From the NCBI GenBank assembly GCA_963169105.1, contig OY720636.1, forward strand, positions 75,318,123 to 75,382,122: a DNA stretch of 64,000 nt, given 5' to 3'. A model generated the notes under the pieces. It was not told where the DNA came from, made no database searches, and was given only the letters and a program-made list of their open reading frames with translations. A program made the position numbers and the translations under genes. Positions 10,601 to 25,600 of this stretch are shown in pieces. Every line of letters begins with the position of its first letter. Within the stretch, counting starts at the first letter, position 1. The stretch is from Ceriagrion tenellum. Taxonomy: Eukaryota; Arthropoda; Insecta; Odonata; Coenagrionidae.

Positions 10601-12673
10601 ATGTAGATACATTCTCCTCAAAACCCACATCTCAAAATCCTAAAGGTGGTAGGAGCGCTAATAGTGAGTCATTGTGTGAAGTTTAAATAACCTTTCAAGC
10701 AAGTCGAAAATAAATTCTTGGACCACACTTCGCTTACGTACATCTGTTACATGTGGGATGTACATCTGCTATACGTCATTTGTAAACGCTGGAAATAATG
10801 TCGTGACATGTCGTAATACAAGTAATGCAACAGTGATATTACAAAATGTTCGTCTCCATTAAAGCATTGTTTTGACTCGGGTTTACGGCGCAGATATCGA
10901 AATTCGAAGGAAAAGCGTGCTTAAAAATGTGGATTTTTATTGGGTATGATTGATATTCATCAGGAACCATCATAATAATATTAAGTGTGTAGTTTCACGT
11001 TTAGCAGAAAATCTGTACGTATGATATCGAATTATTTCGAAATATATGTCAAATGCCTTTAGGCTAAGCATTAAAATAGCAATGAATTGCCAAATTTTTT
11101 CCCCTCTTATCTCAACATGTTACTAATAGGTACACATGTACAAAATTTCACGCAAATCTGTACATGAACGAAAATCGCTTCAACCAGCATAAGCACCCGT
11201 CCATCCTCCCTTCGGCGTGAGTGCATAAAGGTTGCTTTTTCTACTCCGAAAAGTTTCTCTATGCATTTTCCCAAGTTTTCCGTAGGGATTTTTTACTGGT
11301 AATTCTTTCTAGACATTATCTTAGTGAATGCAATGATACAACTTCCGGAGAGACTTTCGTGGTGATGCATCATTAATACCGTCCACATCGCAGCACTCCG
11401 AGCAATTCTGAGAATTTAACTCTCACCAGAAGTTTAGACAGTTGATGCCGGATCGATCTTCTTGATCTGTGCCATCAGTGTATTCTGCTGAGACTCCATA
11501 CACTAGTTCAACAATTAGTCTTCACTATCTGAGAACGAGAGAAAATTTTGATGGACCTACGAGAAAATATGGTTGTTTCCCTCAGGTGTTATTCTGGGAC
11601 TCCAGAGAATGCAAAACAGCGTTGAATATCAATACGCACAATTAAAGGGGAATATAAAAAAACGCTCTACCCTCACGACCCAATCATCGAAGAACTATGG
11701 AGATGAAATATGAAGACGCACATATAATGAGAAATAAATATCACCCTCGAGATTAATCTCTTCCCGAAACAGGGGCTAATCCGATGTCTTTCCACACTGC
11801 CTCTTTCTCACAAATAAAACGACATAAATGTAAATATTTCTGACAGGAAATTACAATTAGTGTTTTTGATCTTATGCAGACACAGATTGGCGATACAAAA
11901 TACAGTCCATCTGGAAAAAGTATATCAAAAAGAACTTGTAATAAGCGCAATGGTAGCGCAAACGACCTCAGTAATCGGTGCCCCACCCAAATAGCCTATC
12001 ATCATTAGTCATCGCTCCCACTCATTATCCTTACCACACCGGAATAAAGACGACGCCGACCGCGTGCTAATCAATGTTTATGTCAGTTCCTGGATGAAAA
12101 AGAGAGAAGTACCGCTTCGCAAGCCGCGTACGTCCGTTTAACGCTTTCGATTCGGAACATGTCCCACACCGCTGGCGCTCCGTGTGGGCGAGCACCGCGG
12201 TGAATGCTGCTCTGGTGCGTGGAGGGGGACGGTGGTCTTACCACGAGGCGGAGGAGAGTAAAAATATACCTCACAAGGAATGAACGTCGGATATTTTACA
12301 TAAGGGCGGGGAGAAAGCGGGAGGGCGGGCGGATTATGGGTGCTTTCCAATCAACCGGCGCAGATTAGCGCACATCGTAATGGACGGAAACAGAACGAAC
12401 GATTTACGAACGTTATGGCCTTCGAACAAAATATAAAATTTGCCATCATCAATTCAACCCTAAGATTGACAGACATTCTTCTCTGTTCACATCTAGTTCT
12501 TATACGTCCTGGCCTTTATACTTATAGGGTTCCTCTTTTCTTTGTGGCCTACGTGCAAATTCCGAGGTCTTCCTGTATGCGTCTTTCCTTCCATTATTCC
12601 CAAAATAATATTGTTAACAAATCCAACGTTTCTCAACCAATCCACCAAGTTCATATTTATCGCAGTTCATAAC
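10601..12673. other. Intergenic DNA upstream of CDA4, with a CpG-rich patch
   Basis: No gene recognised. From about 12040 to 12350 the sequence turns CpG-rich and ends in a GGGCGGGGAGAAAGCGGGAG run, unlike the AT-rich flanks. This could be an upstream promoter or enhancer-like region, but no transcript feature can be shown. The open frame at 11753-11986 (minus) resembles nothing known. Confidence 0.35.
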
Positions 12674-12860
12674 TTAAGGGCAATTCCTACTCTGCTCCTC
12701 TGAACAGTTCTTCATTTTATCTTTGCATTTGATTCTCAGCACCTGTCTCCTACGCCAAGTCACCCGGGTTTCTGCTCCATGCAAGTCAACTTTTCCGAGG
12801 GTCCAAGTATCTGCCCCGTAGAAGCCATGAGTAATGCGAATAATTTTTTGTTGTTTCTCT
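12674..12860 (-). mobile_element. LINE endonuclease/reverse transcriptase C-terminal remnant
   Basis: Minus-strand translation contains YGADTWTLGKVD followed by WRRRQVLRIKCKDK. This fits the conserved post-RT tail of a common invertebrate LINE group (YGaEtWtL.k.d ... WCwRRmLrIsWkD). Only this piece is recognisable. Confidence 0.6.
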
Positions 12861-13269
12861 AACCATATCATATTCGAATGCAGAAGTATTTCGTCCGAAA
12901 AGGGGGCTTGTATTGATTGGGGTGTTCAGCAACTGCTTCCCATTGCGCTTCATTCATCCCATTAGACACTGCCTCCAAGGTTGTTGAGTGATTTCACTAT
13001 TTTTGGGTCGCAACGACGGTTAACTACGGCAGTAATGAAAAAATTTCTCTTGAATATCAAATCCAAAGATGATAAATATAAACTCTTATACCGAATGACA
13101 CAATAAAAAGGCGTCGAATGGCCCAACGAGCAGTTAAGCACCGGCGCGGAAGGCGCCACCTTCTTCCATGGCGCCACCACTTCAAAAAGGGACACTCCTG
13201 CGTTGTCGCGGCAAAATCTTTGCGGGAAACGCCACCTGAATGGGGTGACGAGAACTACTGAAGTCGGGT

Positions 13270-13400
13270 GGCGTTTCGGTCTGGTGGGAAAGGGGAAGGG
13301 GGGAATGTGAGTGGGGGGGGGCAACCTGGAGAACATATCGGGGAGGGAGGAGAAAGAGGGGAGGGAGAGAGGAGGATGAGGCGGAGGAGGGGAGAAGGCA
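13270..13400. repeat. Polypurine tract upstream of the CDA4 start
   Basis: The plus strand is nearly pure G and A, with several G runs including one of nine G near 13311-13320. It lies 50-200 bp upstream of the proposed CDA4 promoter. Such tracts can form triplex or G-quadruplex structures; whether this one does is unknown. The 194-aa minus-strand open frame at 12962-13546 is a by-product of this composition. Confidence 0.6.
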
Positions 13401-13441
13401 GCGGCGCGCACGTCGGACAAGACGGCCACTGCAGAGAGTAG

Positions 13442-13486
13442 TTTTATACAAGGGAGGAAAGAGTCTGGAAGAGAGTCGGCAGTGTG
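13442..13486 (+). promoter_or_regulatory. Possible CDA4 core promoter (TATA-like box and initiator-like site)
   Basis: A TATA-like word TTTTATAC at 13442-13449 is followed about 32 bp later by GGCAGTGTG (13479-13487), close to an arthropod GCAGT initiator. This would give a 5' UTR of about 128 nt before the ATG at 13609, with no further ATG in frame. It is inferred only from spacing; an upstream non-coding exon cannot be excluded. Confidence 0.33.
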
Positions 13487-13608
13487 CTTCAAGGTTTTTC
13501 CCTTCTCAGAACAGAAGAACATCAGCAGCAGTCTCCTGTCGCGCACACTTAAGTTTCTCTTCGCGTGTTGGGACTCCCGGATAGGGATTCCAAAGCCAGA
13601 GGGATATC

Positions 13609-16600
13609 ATGAAACATCGAAAACTTTTGGTGCTGTTGGTGCATCTGTTGGAGTTCCTCTGCATCTTCAGCGCTGGTAAGTTTTCTTAAAATTTTCTTCC
13701 TCTCTGCTATACACATTCACAAATGTTTCCAAATTTGAGTAATCCGCTCCCAAGATCCCAAGGACTGAAACAAAACGCTCCGCTGCGCTGATCTTCCCGC
13801 TGCGATACTCACAGCTGGCGAGATTTCGGAGAGATTTTTAGTTTTGGCGGAAGGTTTTTTTTTAGCGCCAAGGATTCCGGACGGACAAGAGGAGAGATCA
13901 GCGAGACCGCTTGACGCGGCGGCTGGGTACATACATATGTTTGTAGCGAGTTGGCATCCGGCAGTCGTGGAGAAATTGTCGGTGGCGTGATTTTACTGCG
14001 GTGGGTGCGTTGCGCGACGATCAGGCGGACGATTTCGGGGGGCCAGATCGAAAAGTCCACATTGGAAATCGATCAAAGCCGACGTCTCCTGGCCAGGCAA
14101 AGTCCCTCAATTAAAAAGGCATTCTTGAGATGAGAAGAACCGGTGCTGGCCTGTTTTTATTAAGTGAAAGTTTTCAAAGTAGTTCATTGCCATATTTTCT
14201 CTCCTCCTCCTCTCACTCTTTCTCTGTCTCTCACGCTCCCCGTCGAAAGATGTGGAACTTGCTCTTGACTGAAGGGACTTTTAAAATTCTGCTTTCTTTT
14301 TTTCATATTTTTCCACGGTAAGATTTTCAGCAATTTTTTAGTGGGACTTTTTTTTTGAATGCTTAATGTTTTTTAGCTTTCGCCGACGATTCACGTTGAC
14401 GAATCTCGCCCGTTTCCTTCTCCGCAAAGCATTAAATGTTACTTTCTAAAGGAGTGATTTGATTGCACGCAACGGGAGACGATCACCTTGGTATTAAAAG
14501 CGTGGAGGTGAATGAGTGGGGAGATTTGTTTTCACGATACCCAGAGCATTAAAAAAATAAATAAAAAGTTAGGTTTTTTTAAATGCCGAATATTGGCAAG
14601 AGGACGAGGGCATGAGCACTGTCCGGAAAGTTTTCGATTTGAAGAATGATTTCTCGACATTCAAGAAATCTGTTGAGATCATCGCTCGGGAGACTTCAAT
14701 GACTGCATCGTCTCGTCGCGCTGTACCGCTAGTTATAGCGAGCGAAAAGTAAGAGACGGATAGAGGGTTGAAACGAGGCGATTAAAAAACTAATAAATTC
14801 CGGCCCGAATGAAAATGAACATAAATTGGTTCCAAGGTGGATCCGACGATAGGGAACGATAGCGTGCGTGATCCCTATCGGAAATCCGAGAAGTTTTTTG
14901 GCCTCGGAGGCGGCAGGGTTAAGTCTTCTCCCACTTTGCCGGAGGATACAGGTCTACGAGGGTTTCCAGAAATAAGACCATACAGAAGAACACCATATAG
15001 AAGTATACTTGTCGTAAAGAGTGAGTTTCAACATAAAACTAAATTATCCCTGAGTAGACCGGGAATAAAGGGAAACGATTACTATAATTATCAACAAAAC
15101 TGATCGTAATGTATTTACCACTGAGAGGTCTGGTGCGAATCGGCTATCATTGTGGTCAGGCAATACATGAATATTTCCCCTTTTAATACAAATTACTAAT
15201 CACTAAACGAGTAACTACTATGTCACAGCATCCACCTCCGAGGCACCGGCAAGCATCAGGTTACATTTCCGTCGTTTTGGCTGGACATTCGAAAGTATTT
15301 TAACTATTTCAACAAAAGAGACTCCAGAGAGGATTCGGGCGGAACAAAACAGGGGGGATCCCTTTGGAGAGGGCCGATGACTATCAACGGGGCAAAAGAG
15401 ACCGGAAGCAAAACGGGGAAGTGACGTATAAGCTCTCGCAAAAGAGGGTAGGGAGAGGGAAAGCGAGGAGGTGGGTGGGAGGGCGGGGGAGGAGGGCGGT
15501 GGAGGAAAGGAGAGAGGGGAAGTGGAGGGGGAGTGGGAATGAGGGCGCAGGTGAGGAAGGCACGGCGGAATGCGGGAGAAGCAGACGCGGCGGATGGAGG
15601 GGTAGAGGGGGAGGGAGAAGGCAGGGGGGGGGAGGAGAGAAAGAGTTAAGACTGGGATGGAGGAGGCTGAGAGGGGGGTGGAATTGAAGGGGGAGGGGTT
15701 CGGTCAGTGGGGCAGCACTGGGTGCATGTCTGGTGAAGCCCAACTAATTTTTTTTCCGACGGCGATTTCGGAGAAAGATCTTTTTATTATTCGTACAATC
15801 CTCCCCGCGAGTACTGAGTGGAACCTTATGAGATGTAGGAGTGAAGACATAAAATACAATTAAAAGCCATGATTCAGAGGACTGAGCCCGCTTTTCCAGA
15901 CACAAAGGGATCGAACCCTGGACTGGGTGAACAGACGACCAGTTTATCAGCAAACGATTTTTCATACATCGACCATTTCAGTGGGTAAGGTCCAGCTGAC
16001 CTCGTGTTTGGTGTTTTGGTCATAAAATTAAGAGAAGTCGATCAATAGTACTACTAAACTTATTTCTCTTCGTAACTTTCCGCGTTCTCTCGATGTTCGA
16101 TCCCTCCAGCATTTGTTCTAGCAACAGCTACACCCGAGTAGTTTCCATGATTCGTCCTCTAAGAGAAAAATCGATTGAGCTTCGTAAGATTTAAGCGAAT
16201 AATAGATTCTACAGCTCGAAGCGTAGCTTTGTTTGAAGTCCGGAAACATGGTCGCCACGGAAGAAGGATGAGCGATGGCAGGATATTTGTGAAAAGTTGG
16301 GGTTAAGAATAATGGGATGATTATGAGGGCTGTAAAGAAAAATAAATGAGTAAGTTCTGGGAAATGAAGGACGCTGCCATGGAAGATTCAGAGGAGGGAG
16401 CGAAAGTGCATGGAGAAGGTACTGAGAGGTAACGGTTAGCAGAAGAGGATGATAGAGGGGAGAGTGTTGGGGAAGGGCGAGAGAGGGAGGGCTTTGCATT
16501 GGAATTTTGGATAGTGTGACGAAGAATTTAAAAAGTATTTGTTGAATTGATGACGGCTTTACTTAGCAGAAACGCTCCATTGGTAAAGAAGTAGCTTTGC

Positions 16601-19600
16601 AACTTTCCACGCAGCTTTATTCAGAGAAGAAACCGACCCAGGTTTCGACAGTTAACTGTAATAATTGAGTAGTTGTTTCTCACTAATTACTATATCAATT
16701 TTACATGCACACATACCTATCCTTGCCCTTTCGGTGTAGGCGGAGTCGAAAAAGTTAAATTCTCAGTGATAGGTCTATAAAGATGACTCCATTTCAATAA
16801 CTTTTCTACACTTTCCTATTTGTTCATACTTCTCTTGCTTCATTTACCTTCTAACATTTCTTCATCACGCCCTCCTGTTCTTTACACCCCTGATATTCCT
16901 TCTCTTAAGAGCATTTTCCACCACATTCACTCATGACTTTTTCAGTCTACCCCTTCCTCTCACACCATTCACTCATCTATCATAAATCTGCTTCGTAATT
17001 CGATTATCGTCGATTCTCTCGACGTAACCAAATGAACAAACCACGCTCCTTAAATGCATGTATTATTAAAGGTATAATGCTCGAAAATAGATTCTCCTGA
17101 TAGCACTCTCAACCTTGGAGAAATCATCGGTAAGACTATATAACGGGCCTTCGTTCATTTCGTATAATACGAACGTTGTTGAATCTTCCTCACCGCGCAA
17201 AGTCGGCAGGTTTTTCGGTCTCTGGAAGCTGGAGGCAAATAAAAAAGACCAGTGGCACCGACGGTGCGACCTTTATATCAATTGGCACCGATGCAACGAA
17301 TGAGAGTTCACGCACGTGAATGGCGGGCGCAGAGGAAGGGGACAAAACGGGTTATCGGGCGGTAAAGGGAGGCTTATTATACCCGGACTCGGAAAAATAA
17401 GATTCAATATCTTCTTCGAGTTCACGCAGTTGCATCAACATAAAAGGGGACAAAAAGTACATAACAGGTATACACTTTGAGCATAATCCCGCGAAATACA
17501 ATTTTCAAATCCTTTTCTACGACACATTCGCTTGAACGAATAAATACGCGAGTTGTAGGCCCTAGGAATTGTAGAATAGGGTGAAGTCCTTTCCTGCTCA
17601 TCCGAGGGTCGCAGGCTCGATTTCCGCCTCGGTGGACCGCTCAGGACATAATTGTTTGTGATCATCCGCTGTTGATGTAATTTCACCCGATGTAACTAAA
17701 AGTCTAATGTGAGCTGTTTTTGGGGTAGTGAAAATAAATAAATATAAAATTAATTAATGAAAATAATAAATTTCCCGCCAAATCTGCATAATGTGGATAC
17801 ATTACCTTGCGCGAATCAATTAAAATAGCTCCATTTGCAATTCTGAGATGTGCGTTCGTAAGTGTTCTCGCAACTACCTGCTCGAGTACATTAATTATAT
17901 GAGCAGGCCGTAAGAAAAGTACGCGGAGATTAAAGTAAACGAAAATTTACGTATGAAAATAGTGCTTGTAGGGGTATCTCTATGCAGCTTACTCAATACT
18001 CAAACTCGCCAGCATGTTACCAATGCACACTTTAAAGTTTTAGGCTTTCTCAGCTATGTGCTTGAGAGCTAAAACAAATTATAAATAAATCCCAAAGTCG
18101 TAGTCAGCGAAGCCCCACAGTTCCGATTCCATTAAAACAATTCATTTCAAATTCACTAAAAGACCTTTTTCCGACCTTTAACCACCCTTGCAACGATCTT
18201 CCAATTCACGTGAAATTTATATACTAACTATCGTTTGGCCTTTAAATTTCACACGAAGAAAATAGAGTAAATAGCTCTTTTCCTCCAAGAAGGAAGGGAA
18301 ATTGAAATATAGCTATTCTCCGAGGAATTATCTTTTTAATTTCCTTCTTGGATCACCCTCCTTAAGAAATAAAGCCCGGATGGGTGCATCCAACAATATT
18401 CAGCTTAGTTTCGATGAATGTTTGAAAGAGAGAACCATACGTCGTAAGAATTTTCTCTTTATCTATGTCACTTCAAGTTCGTGCATTTAATTTTAGCCAT
18501 AGCGCGCGAATCCGCTACTCGCGTCCCGGAAAAGACAATTCAGGGCGTCTCGTAAGACTAAACACGGCGATGACGCGAGGGTGGAGAAAGTGAAAATTGA
18601 AAAGTCTGTTTTTATTACAAATTGCGGAAATTCTGAAGGGTGCAGGTACGCGAGAAACTCTCCGAAGCTAAGTGTTCGAGCCCGGAACCATGTCTGCACA
18701 GGGAGGACAAATAAGTAAACGAAGGAATGCCAAAAAGAGGAAATATATTTTTTCCCCGAAAAATGAGGTGATCATACGAGGATACACGAACTAAAGTCAC
18801 TAATTGATTCTTCGACTGAACTAGACCTTGATGGGAAAAGAAGGCGTCAGATAAATGATTACTTTTTTCTCGTGTATATGCCTACTCCCTCTTCCAATCG
18901 GCCTTCCCCCGGGCAATAAGATCCGAGGCTACTCAAGGAAAAGTCTGCCAACATTTTACGACGCACGAGACTACAATCTCGAGAAAAAACACAAGGCTTG
19001 TTTAAGGAGAAATCGGAGTGGACATATCCTAAAGAGGAACGACTCCTGCAGCTAACCGATCAGTATCGTTTATAACATACCGCCGGTATATATTCGTGAT
19101 GAAGAACAACTGTCTTTCAGCCTAGGTTTCGGCGACTAAGTTCTTTAGACAAATCTAAACAGAACTTTAAATGAATCTTTTCGATGGGTACTTTATCTAT
19201 AATTTAAGTTTTTACTCAGTTGAGACTCTAAAAATAAAAATCCTAACGAATCCGCGGAAGCACAAGCTAGGGTTTAATCGCAATGGGTACGTACCGTCAG
19301 TCTTCACAATTGTGGTAGGTGTGCCTATCCCACAAAGTAGGTGTGGCAATGGGAGTGTGAACAAAAAAATGACGGCAAGCGAAGCCTAGTTTTTGTTACA
19401 AACATTGGAACTATATGAAGACTAGTAATCATCATATTTACCCATTTATGATCACCAAAAATCAAATAAATACTAACCACTATGCAATTAAACCAGAGTG
19501 ATTTCAAAGACACACGAGTCGCTCATATGAGAGCATGGCAATCGTATTTACAGTATGGCGAGGAAGAGAGGTAACAGAATCCCGTTGGTGCACCGTACCA

Positions 19601-22600
19601 AGTTAATGTTGAATTTCGGGAACCTGCCGACGATCATCCCATATAATTCTGATACTTTTTGTTCTTTCACCCCGTTCACTACCAACCACACGTCAAGGGC
19701 ATTATGGCGGGAGATAAGAATGATGACTATGATTGGTTGTTTTGGGGAGGCAGCCGGCAATTAAGATCATTTGGGACAGGTGGGTAGGTAGGTTAGATAA
19801 GGATTAATAGGGGTAGAGGGAGGGAGGATGGGGAGCAACACGCATCGGCATTTGCCTGCTCTTAAGAATGACGCCAAGAAAACCACGGTTCAACGTCCCA
19901 TACTACAGACAAAATACAACACCTTCAGTGGTCTCAATGTAGCACCTAATTTGGCATAGGATTATGAATGAAAAATCCTCACCGCCGCCAGGATTCGAAC
20001 TCTGTTCTTCGGGATTGGAAGCTAACAGTCCAACCTTAGTACACAAAATTGATTCTATCACAAGGCTCTTTCCATTACCAATTCTGGAAGAACTGGGAAA
20101 TTCAATACATTGATGATTACATAGTACATGTTACGTCTAACTTTATCTATATCAAATAAGGGATTGACTTTTAGTGCACCTGTCCATCAAAAATCGTTAC
20201 TTAAATTTTTCCCAAATTCAATTCTTAAATATATCACTTCTAAAAGATTCCGACAAGTGCCACATTTTACATTTGGAATAATTATCAATTCCTAAGAGAT
20301 CACATTGGCAGGGTGTGGGCTTCCCTTTCTTAAAGTCCCAGGTTCGAATCTCAGCTGAGGTAGAGATTTTTCCTGGCAGATCCTGAATCCTCTTTCGGTG
20401 TCACATAGAGAGCAATTCAAGAGTAACCTTTGGCCAATCAAAGAGTGATATAAACTGAACACCTTTCGTCATCTGTCATTATCAATTAACTGATACCAAT
20501 ACCAGGTGTCTCTTTTCTCTTCCGTCATACTCAAATAATCCTTCTCTAAACCCAATCACCATCTCTGAATGATATAAATTACCTCAGTTGTCAGCCACCT
20601 CCTGTACTTACCAACCAACAATACATTTTTAAGGATGCTATTTGGCATAAAAGACATAGCCCTTTCCTTGTGAAGCTGACTTCCCAGGGGTGTATCTATG
20701 GGTAGATTACACAAAAAAACTAAACAAAAATTTTAGTGAAAAAAATTAAAAAGTCTCCATCTGGAATTAATTTGAACACTCCAACAGCAGAGTCCAAACT
20801 GATGGTAGAGAATCCAAAGAGTAGCTCATGGGGATGGTTGGTGTTTTCAAGAGACATTGTTCATCTTTACAACCTTGTCTCAGGCTGAGTCATCCACTCA
20901 CGCTAAGTGTACATTCAAGGCTCACATGAGTGAGTCCTCTGAACTGAAAGGGTTTAGAGTATTTTTCATTACGGCAATATCAACTTTACCCCTAGTTCAC
21001 TTTTACTTTGTTCCCTACATCCCTGCTCTACATCTCTGTCCTAGATCCCTATTGTCTTGCTCGTACGTACATGGTTGACTAGCACCAAGTATACTGAAAG
21101 AATAATAACTGTTTTGACGGTGAGCTGCAAAGCACAAGAATGGTTTCCATGGGACTGATGATTGGTGGAGCATCTATTGTCTCTTGAATACTACTCCTTC
21201 ATTCCCCACTAAACCATCACTAAATCAGTTGCTCCCTGCATGGTATCACTACCAGACCATCAAAAAGTGCACAAAGCAAAAAAAAAATATTGAACTGGAA
21301 ATCAGCTTTAGCCTATACTAAGAGATGACTTGATTGTCAGGTAATAGTATGTAGTTACCAAGATGACACTCATAATTTTAGCAGGTTATACATGCATTTT
21401 CCAATGATCAATTTATGCAGTGTTGAGATCGATCAAGAGCCTAAAGCATTTCCCACTAGGTGTGTACAGCAGCTCATGAAAAATGTCTGTCTAATATAAT
21501 GGCATAGAAACTAATATGGAATGGGTGAGGTCAGCAGTTTGAACAGATAATTTAAACAAGGTGGCAGTGATATCCGTTAACTTGCAAATGCATGCAGAAG
21601 GTAGGAAATTTGCTGAAGGTAAAACCCTATAAGGTAGAAGTATAGGGTTTGTCTAATCAGTATCAGGACTGAAGTCATGAAAATATCTATATTGAATATA
21701 TGTGTACTAAGGGTTAATATTCTTGAAAATATGACCCTTCTGCATCAATACATCACAGTTATAACTTTTTCCTGACTTCAAACAACTCTTTGAAGTCAGC
21801 AACCACTACACTACTCTGGCACCCTGTCAAAGCAACACCACCTAGAAGAGATGGAGCAACCAACACCGCTCTTCTAGGAGTAGGTCAAAGCTACTTTGAC
21901 TGCCTAAATCATCCTGAAACAATGTCCTTTCAGGCTCATGTGGGCTTTTTTCGGTCATGGAGAGACACTTGTATGCCATCCAGCCTACATTCTGGACATG
22001 GCTAAGTCCATGTAAGCATAGCATATCATATAAAAAGTTTTGTACAGTTTAATGCAAAATTTGCAGGCATAACAGGGCTTGACAGTTCACTTCATTTTGA
22101 CTCCCAATGCAAGTGCTAAACACTCCAAAAGCTTGGAGCTAACTCAGCAGGGTTATCTAGCTCATTTGAAATTCCCCACCACTGATCCTGCCGATAGGGA
22201 CCACCCTCCACCCCTTCCCATTTGCTGAAAAAAATCAGCCAGGAAATCTATTGGATAAATGGAATTATGATGGATGAAGGGTAGAACTCCATTCTCACCA
22301 TACAGCCGCAACTCCCTCACTTTCGAGCAGTTCAAAGAACAAGTAACCCTTCATTGTTCTGCTTGCCTTTATCATCAATCCTTTCCATCATTCTGAATCT
22401 TGTGAGGTGTAATGCAAATCATCACATGTTCGATAAAACCTGCAAGCCACCAATAAGCTTGGACTACAGGACAACATTTTGATTTCTTAACATAAACACA
22501 GAGTACATAACATATATCTCATTAGGCTCTTTAATAAGATATGTAAGATTTAGAAGTGATGAGAAATACAGATGCCTTAAATCTTTAAAAAAATAATCTT

Positions 22601-25600
22601 TTTTCAACTTAAGAACAAAACCTTGGATTTCAATGAATTCTTATTTCTGAGATTTTAATTAGGTTGGTACCACTACAACTAATCCAGAAACAAAATTAAC
22701 ACCCTAGCCTAATGACGTACCACTTATTGTATTCACTTATTTTCTGTTGAAGAGATAAATGATTCATTTCTTAAACTGAATTTTCAGATGAGTAAAAGGG
22801 GCACTTTGATGTTTTCAGCTCAAAATTATTGGTTCATCATATATTCTGTCACTTTTTCTGGGCTTTTGATGACAGGGAATTAGATGTTTGCTACAGTGAT
22901 TGTAAATATATTTATTCTTAGATGTGATTAGATAGAAAGAATTTGTGCTCATTAGAGGCACTAGTTTTCCCAAGAATTAATAATATGAAATGTTCAGACT
23001 TTTCAGAGGGAAAGTTTTAAAACCAGACATCAAGTCGAGGAATATGTAAAAATAACAAGGGCCTAAATAGGAAATAACTGATTCTTATGCCCTAGAAAAT
23101 ACTGTAAATTAGTTCTATTTTTAGAAACACTCACTTTCTCCCAAATTAACTGTTCTTTTAATTCTGTGAAACCAATTTATAAATGTTCTCACCAGATATT
23201 TTTGTCTTGTTTACAGTCTATGGGCAGTCTGGGGCCAGCAAAGGAAAGCCTGAGGAGGAGTATACTTGTCCAGAAGAATCAGGGAATGGAAACTATGCAG
23301 ACCCAGTAACCTGCAGAAGGTTTTATCAGGTATGATTCTACATCCATTGATAGAGTTTACCTGAGAGAAACAATAACAGAATGATAGATATGGGAACATT
23401 ATTTTTTGTACATACAATATATATGATGCATTTCTGAAGGTTGCATTGTCTTATAAGATAAAAAAATTCTCTAGTGCAGGTTATAAAACCTGAGTTAGTT
23501 CCTTTCAACAGAAATCTTTCACTTATTTTCTAGAATTCTGTTAGGGTTGCCATCTTACAGATCAAACACTGCAACTCAGGTTTACAGAAACAGCTTTCAT
23601 GTTCCATTGTTGAAAAATATTGAGGTAATGTGCAAGCATCAGACTTAATAAAAATCTGCTTTAACCCCTATGATACCCCTTCCCCTGCCTGCTCCTCTGA
23701 AGCCAATCACACGATTAATCTACATATTGCAATATAAACTTTATACCACATGTTCTAACTACATGGTAAAATATGATGCTAAAAATTATTAGGTAATGTG
23801 TTTCTGAAATGAGCCAGAATATGTAAAAAGGTTGAATTAAGATAGATTTACCCATGGTGTCGGCACTAACATTCCACAAGACAAACACTTGACTTGTGTA
23901 GGTGTCTTTCTCGCAGAGAATTTGAGAGCTGCTCATAAAATAAGTTGGAAGCAAGTAAAAAGAGTTCGCACAGAATGCACATTATTCACACAATTGCATG
24001 TCTTCCAAATTACCCTTGGGGCTCATTTCCAGTACACAAAAGCATTAATTAGTTAACTTTCTCACAGATTAGAAACTAAATAATTTGGAAGTGTAAGGCC
24101 ATGCATACTTCTAAGCAAAGATCAGCAAGGAAAATGGAGTACATTACACTTTTATAGTCTTTTGCAGTAATTCTCATTTAGGCTTCCAAATTCAAGGAAT
24201 ACATAATCATTTACTATGATTATTCAGAAATATTAATAAATGAGACAGTTTGTAACAAAATGACAGTGAATTACCAACTCTCTACAATGTTTCTAAGGTG
24301 AGGCATATCTGAGGGAAAAGACATGGAGAATTATTATTTATGCCTCATAGTTACCCATGGGCTGCTCAATTCTCTAAAACATGTAGATGAGAATGCCTGA
24401 GAAATTAATATCCCAATCAAGGACCATCATTCCAACTTCATTTGCATGATTTGTAGTAACTTTGCATAATAATTGTTGTTTGGTAGCTCAGTCCTGCTTT
24501 TACATAGCAAATGCTTAAACTCAAAATGTATCCATTACAATCACTAAGGTCGAAGGCAATAAGAAGATGGAATATTTTTGAAGGCAGGTTTTAGAGTACA
24601 GTGACACCTTTGCCTATCACTCTACCCTTGCATAAAGGTTTGATTTAACTAATCATTATGATGCTTAAAATGATCTAGGCTAGACCTTATAAACAAATAT
24701 AGGCACCTAAATAGTAAATTACCCTAAACACCCTCATTGAGAAGGATATGGATTAGAAATGGTGTTGAAGGAAAAAGAGAGCTTCTGCTTACTTCACTGA
24801 ATTAGAGCGTTGGATTTTAGTTTTTGCACTTTACTACATTCAGTTGCTAATTATAATGGTATGGCACCAATAATATGGATAGTATTTTGTGGTCAAAGAG
24901 CCAATAGAGAAACAAAATTCTTCAAGGCCAGCTTTCACCATTCTATCCAAGCTAAAGCCCTTTTTAAAAGAACACCTAGTTACACACTGAATGATTATCC
25001 AAAACTTACTACATGGAGGCAGATGCATTTATTATATTGGCACTAGCACAAGAATACTTGTGGGATAGGCAAAAATTTGGTTGAATTGAATGGAAATTGA
25101 GTGAATGAGGGTAGTGGCTTACCAAAATGGAAACACTAATTCTATTTTGATCACTGAAGTTAAGCATTAATGGGCTTTGTTTGTGTTTGAAGGGTTGATG
25201 ATCAGATTTGTGCCAAGTGCTGTTGTCCGAGTCTGCCAGTTGCTGAAAACACGACCATATTGACCCTAGCTGTCATGAATCATTGAATTAAAGTACTACT
25301 ACCATAAAGCACATAAGGATCCCAGGCAGAAAAAATATGGAAGGGTAGGGTGAGCTACATGAAACGTAATGTACATGAATTGCATGTATTTAGTAGTGGC
25401 CATATACATATGAGGGATTCTGGTTTGGTCGAGTGGAGAGGATAGATACACACTGGTTAAACAAGCAGTCTTTTGGTAGAGGAGCAGATTGTTTTAAAGA
25501 AAGCACTAATCTAAGTAAGGCATGGGTGACTATCATTAAATTGGCTCAGAAATGATTTATTGGAAGTCTAAGAAACAACCTACATTATTATACACAATTC

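Larger units (their letters stand above)
13676..23216 (+). other. CDA4 intron 1 (9.5 kb)
   Basis: The first 2 kb is unusually GC-rich and contains a polypurine tract (15430-15690). The rest is AT-rich, with tRNA-like SINE pieces (15895, 19970, 20300) and a copy of the pyrimidine-rich repeat (16245-16540, minus). A weaker B-box-like word GGCTCGATTTCC occurs near 17612. A large first intron beside the promoter is a usual place for enhancers, but I can name none. No other exon or gene was recognised. Confidence 0.6.

Noticed and set aside
12962..13546. 194-aa minus-strand open frame
   Set aside because: Pro/Ser-rich product of the complementary strand of a polypurine tract, overlapping the CDA4 promoter.
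15384..15743. 119-aa minus and 107-aa plus open frames
   Set aside because: Low-complexity translations of the polypurine tract.
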